In this document: piece by piece, positions 43,520 to 45,049 of the stretch
Layout of the letters: each line of letters opens with the position of its first letter
Numbering within the stretch: position 1 is the stretch's first letter
Assembly (NCBI GenBank): GCA_021799405.1
Contig: JAJZAL010000014.1
Location: 1-45,049, forward strand
Reading direction: 5' to 3'
DNA length: 45,049 nt
Origin: Acidobacteriota bacterium
GTDB lineage: Bacteria > Acidobacteriota > Terriglobia > Terriglobales > Acidobacteriaceae
Made by a program: the position numbers and the translations under genes
Notes under the pieces: model-generated
Told to the model about the DNA's origin: nothing
Seen by the model: only the letters and a program-made list of their open reading frames with translations
Database searches by the model: none

Positions 43520-45049
43520 TCAGAATTCCAAACGGAGCGTCAACTGCACCTGACGCGGCGTGTTGTGCGACGAGCTGAACTGAGGTTGAAACTGCAATAC
43601 GCCGTCGCCGCTGCCCGGATTGTTCAGTCCCTGCATATTGAAGACGTTGAAGGTGTCCATGTTAAACCGCAGCACCGTCGCTTCCTTGATCGGGAAGACC
43701 TTGAAGACGGAAAGGTCGGCTACGAAATTGTTCGGCCCATTCAGCAGGGTCTTTCTCCAGGGATTGGTGCTGGAGGGGCCGGGCGCGTAGCCCTGGTTGT
43801 CTGTGCTTCCGTCGAGCAGGTTGAGCTGCACGTCGTTGGTGTTGTAGTGCGAGTCCTGGGCCTTGCCGCACGGCGCGGTCGGGTTATAGTTCGTGTCAAG
43901 GGGCTGCGAATACGGCGTCCAGCCGGAAGGCAGACCGTTGACAACAGCGGTGCAGCCGCTTGACGGCAGTTGCGACGGCGCAACATAACCGTTGAACCAT
44001 TCATACGCCGTAGCACACTTGCCGGAACGGCAGTCGGTTACCTTGTGGCCGCTCTTGTAAACATGAATCGGGTTGGTTGGTCCCCAGTTTCCATTGGAGA
44101 CGTAGAAGTCCTGGGAGTTGAAGGTTCCGTCGCCCGCAACCTCCCAACCGCCAACCACCTCATTCATGAAACGGTTGACGCCGCTCAGGTAGTGCTTGCC
44201 CCGCCCAAAGGGCAGGTCCACCAGGGCGTTGAATTGAATCGCCTGGCGCGGTACGGAAGTGTCGATGATGTAGTCCTGGTAGACATCCAGTTGATGCCAG
44301 TAGGCATACGACGCGATGCCGGCTGGCCGCGCCGGAGGCATCACGGGGGCTGTGATCGGTGACTCATTGGGATATTCCTTGATCGTCCCCTGTCCCGAGC
44401 TGACGTATGCCTGCCCAGTGTAGAGCACGCCGTCGCGGAAGTAGTTGCCGCCCACACGGAATGGTTGCGACCAGTCGTAGAAGATCTGGTATGCCAATCC
44501 GTTGTGGAAGAGCCTCTGGTAGTTCACCTGGAGTTGGTTGTCGTTTGACCAGCCGCTCTTCTGGTCGAGGATGCTGTTGCCCCACACGGTCTGGTCGTAC
44601 GGTCCCAGCGCCGTGGATTGATAGGTTGGCAACCCGATCGTCGTTCCCTTGGGCGGCTTGGTGCCGGTCAACAGTTCCCAGGCGAAGGTCGAGTAGGGGT
44701 TGTTGTAACGGTATTCCTGGTCCAGGTTGGTGCCGTGCGTCCACAGCCAGCTCACGCGCAGCGCCGAGTTGCCCTTGAGCGGCTGTTCGACCGTGAAGTT
44801 CAGCTGTGTCACGAAGTCGGGCGCCTCATTGGGGGTAATCGTATAGAGACCGATACCCGGCAGAATGGCCGTGGTCGAGGTGCTGTCCACAATGTTAGTG
44901 GTGTTGATGCCTTGCACAGGGAACGTCGCGTTCCGGATCAGGTAGTTCTGAGTCTTATCCGGTGATTGCGCGGCCAGGCTGTAGTTCTGAGAGTAGCCGG
45001 CGCCATGGGGCACCTGCCTCATTTCGTCCTTGTAGCTGGTGCGCACCGG
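43520..45049 (-). CDS. Oar-like TonB-dependent outer-membrane protein, C-terminal part
   Basis: The C-terminal 509 residues of a large outer-membrane barrel; the 5' end lies beyond the window, so the plug and any carboxypeptidase-regulatory-like N-terminal domain are not seen. The pattern is alternating polar/aromatic beta-strands with GNSALRVSWLWTHGTNLDQEY, NQLQVNYQRLFHNGLAYQIFYDWS, FNALVDLPFGRGKHY and ADLSVFKVFPIKEATVLRFNMDTFNVFN, ending in LRLEF with a terminal Phe, as BAM-folded outer-membrane proteins do. This matches the acidobacterial Oar/TonB-dependent receptor group thought to import glycan fragments. Confidence 0.85.
   Translation of the reverse strand, partial: PVRTSYKDEMRQVPHGAGYSQNYSLAAQSPDKTQNYLIRNATFPVQGINTTNIVDSTSTTAILPGIGLYTITPNEAPDFVTQLNFTVEQPLKGNSALRVSWLWTHGTNLDQEYRYNNPYSTFAWELLTGTKPPKGTTIGLPTYQSTALGPYDQTVWGNSILDQKSGWSNDNQLQVNYQRLFHNGLAYQIFYDWSQPFRVGGNYFRDGVLYTGQAYVSSGQGTIKEYPNESPITAPVMPPARPAGIASYAYWHQLDVYQDYIIDTSVPRQAIQFNALVDLPFGRGKHYLSGVNRFMNEVVGGWEVAGDGTFNSQDFYVSNGNWGPTNPIHVYKSGHKVTDCRSGKCATAYEWFNGYVAPSQLPSSGCTAVVNGLPSGWTPYSQPLDTNYNPTAPCGKAQDSHYNTNDVQLNLLDGSTDNQGYAPGPSSTNPWRKTLLNGPNNFVADLSVFKVFPIKEATVLRFNMDTFNVFNMQGLNNPGSGDGVLQFQPQFSSSHNTPRQVQLTLRLEF

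Noticed and set aside
1..45049. tRNA genes, CRISPR arrays, insertion sequences, prophage
   Set aside because: No T-loop plus acceptor pairing, regularly spaced repeats, transposase or phage structural motifs were found on reading both strands; this was by eye, so a divergent tRNA could be missed.

Overview
The window looks like chromosomal DNA of an acidobacterium (Acidobacteriota, probably class Terriglobia). It is GC-rich and densely coded on both strands. The evidence is indirect: a large Oar-type TonB-dependent outer-membrane protein, many exported glycoside hydrolases (GH97, GH127, GH130), a DUF4129/DUF4350/MoxR/DUF58 operon, a kinase-like protein ending in a TonB-type domain, and rbfA followed by nrnA. 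No rRNA, tRNA, CRISPR array, insertion sequence or prophage was seen. The assignment is inference from gene families, since no database could be searched.

Layout. 1-6.4 kb: a divergent amino-sugar/sugar locus, with a RhaT-like symporter on the minus strand and, on the plus strand, a secreted alpha/alpha-toroid protein, an AGE-family epimerase and a NagA deacetylase, converging on an exported phospholipase C/acid phosphatase-type phosphoesterase. 6.9-8.8 kb: a sodium/solute symporter and a DUF503 (YlxP-like) gene. 8.8-12.2 kb: a probable insertion holding a VOC protein with an HxlR regulator, an unknown 137-residue gene, a strong G-quadruplex motif, and an orphan DNA methyltransferase fused to a nuclease-like domain, bounded by hairpins. 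12.4-17 kb: rbfA, nrnA, an ArnT/PMT-type glycosyltransferase and a two-part GNAT protein.

17.4-18.4 kb holds the most striking gene. It is a 330-residue protein without a signal peptide that carries a Thr-Cys-His signature matching the deamidase toxins BLF1 and CNF1. 18.5-28.7 kb is mostly housekeeping: a small coupled membrane-protein pair, a YacL-type PIN-TRAM protein, a RimJ/L-like acetyltransferase, MoeB-rhodanese, Dps, a JAMM peptidase, a PilZ protein, RsmI, RsmD, and an S2P-CBS protein whose zinc motif is destroyed. 28.8-33.5 kb: exported GH130, Tat-exported GH127 and a pseudokinase. 33.8-40.1 kb: a TolC-like protein after a tightly overlapping DUF4129-DUF4350-MoxR-DUF58 operon. 40.2-45 kb: exported GH97, a polytopic membrane protein and the C-terminal part of a TonB-dependent receptor.

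Taken together, the genes suggest a soil-type heterotroph. It would hydrolyse plant or microbial glycans in the periplasm (GH97, GH127, GH130, the toroid protein), import sugars and amino sugars (RhaT-like, SSS, TonB receptor) and process them inside (AGE, NagA).
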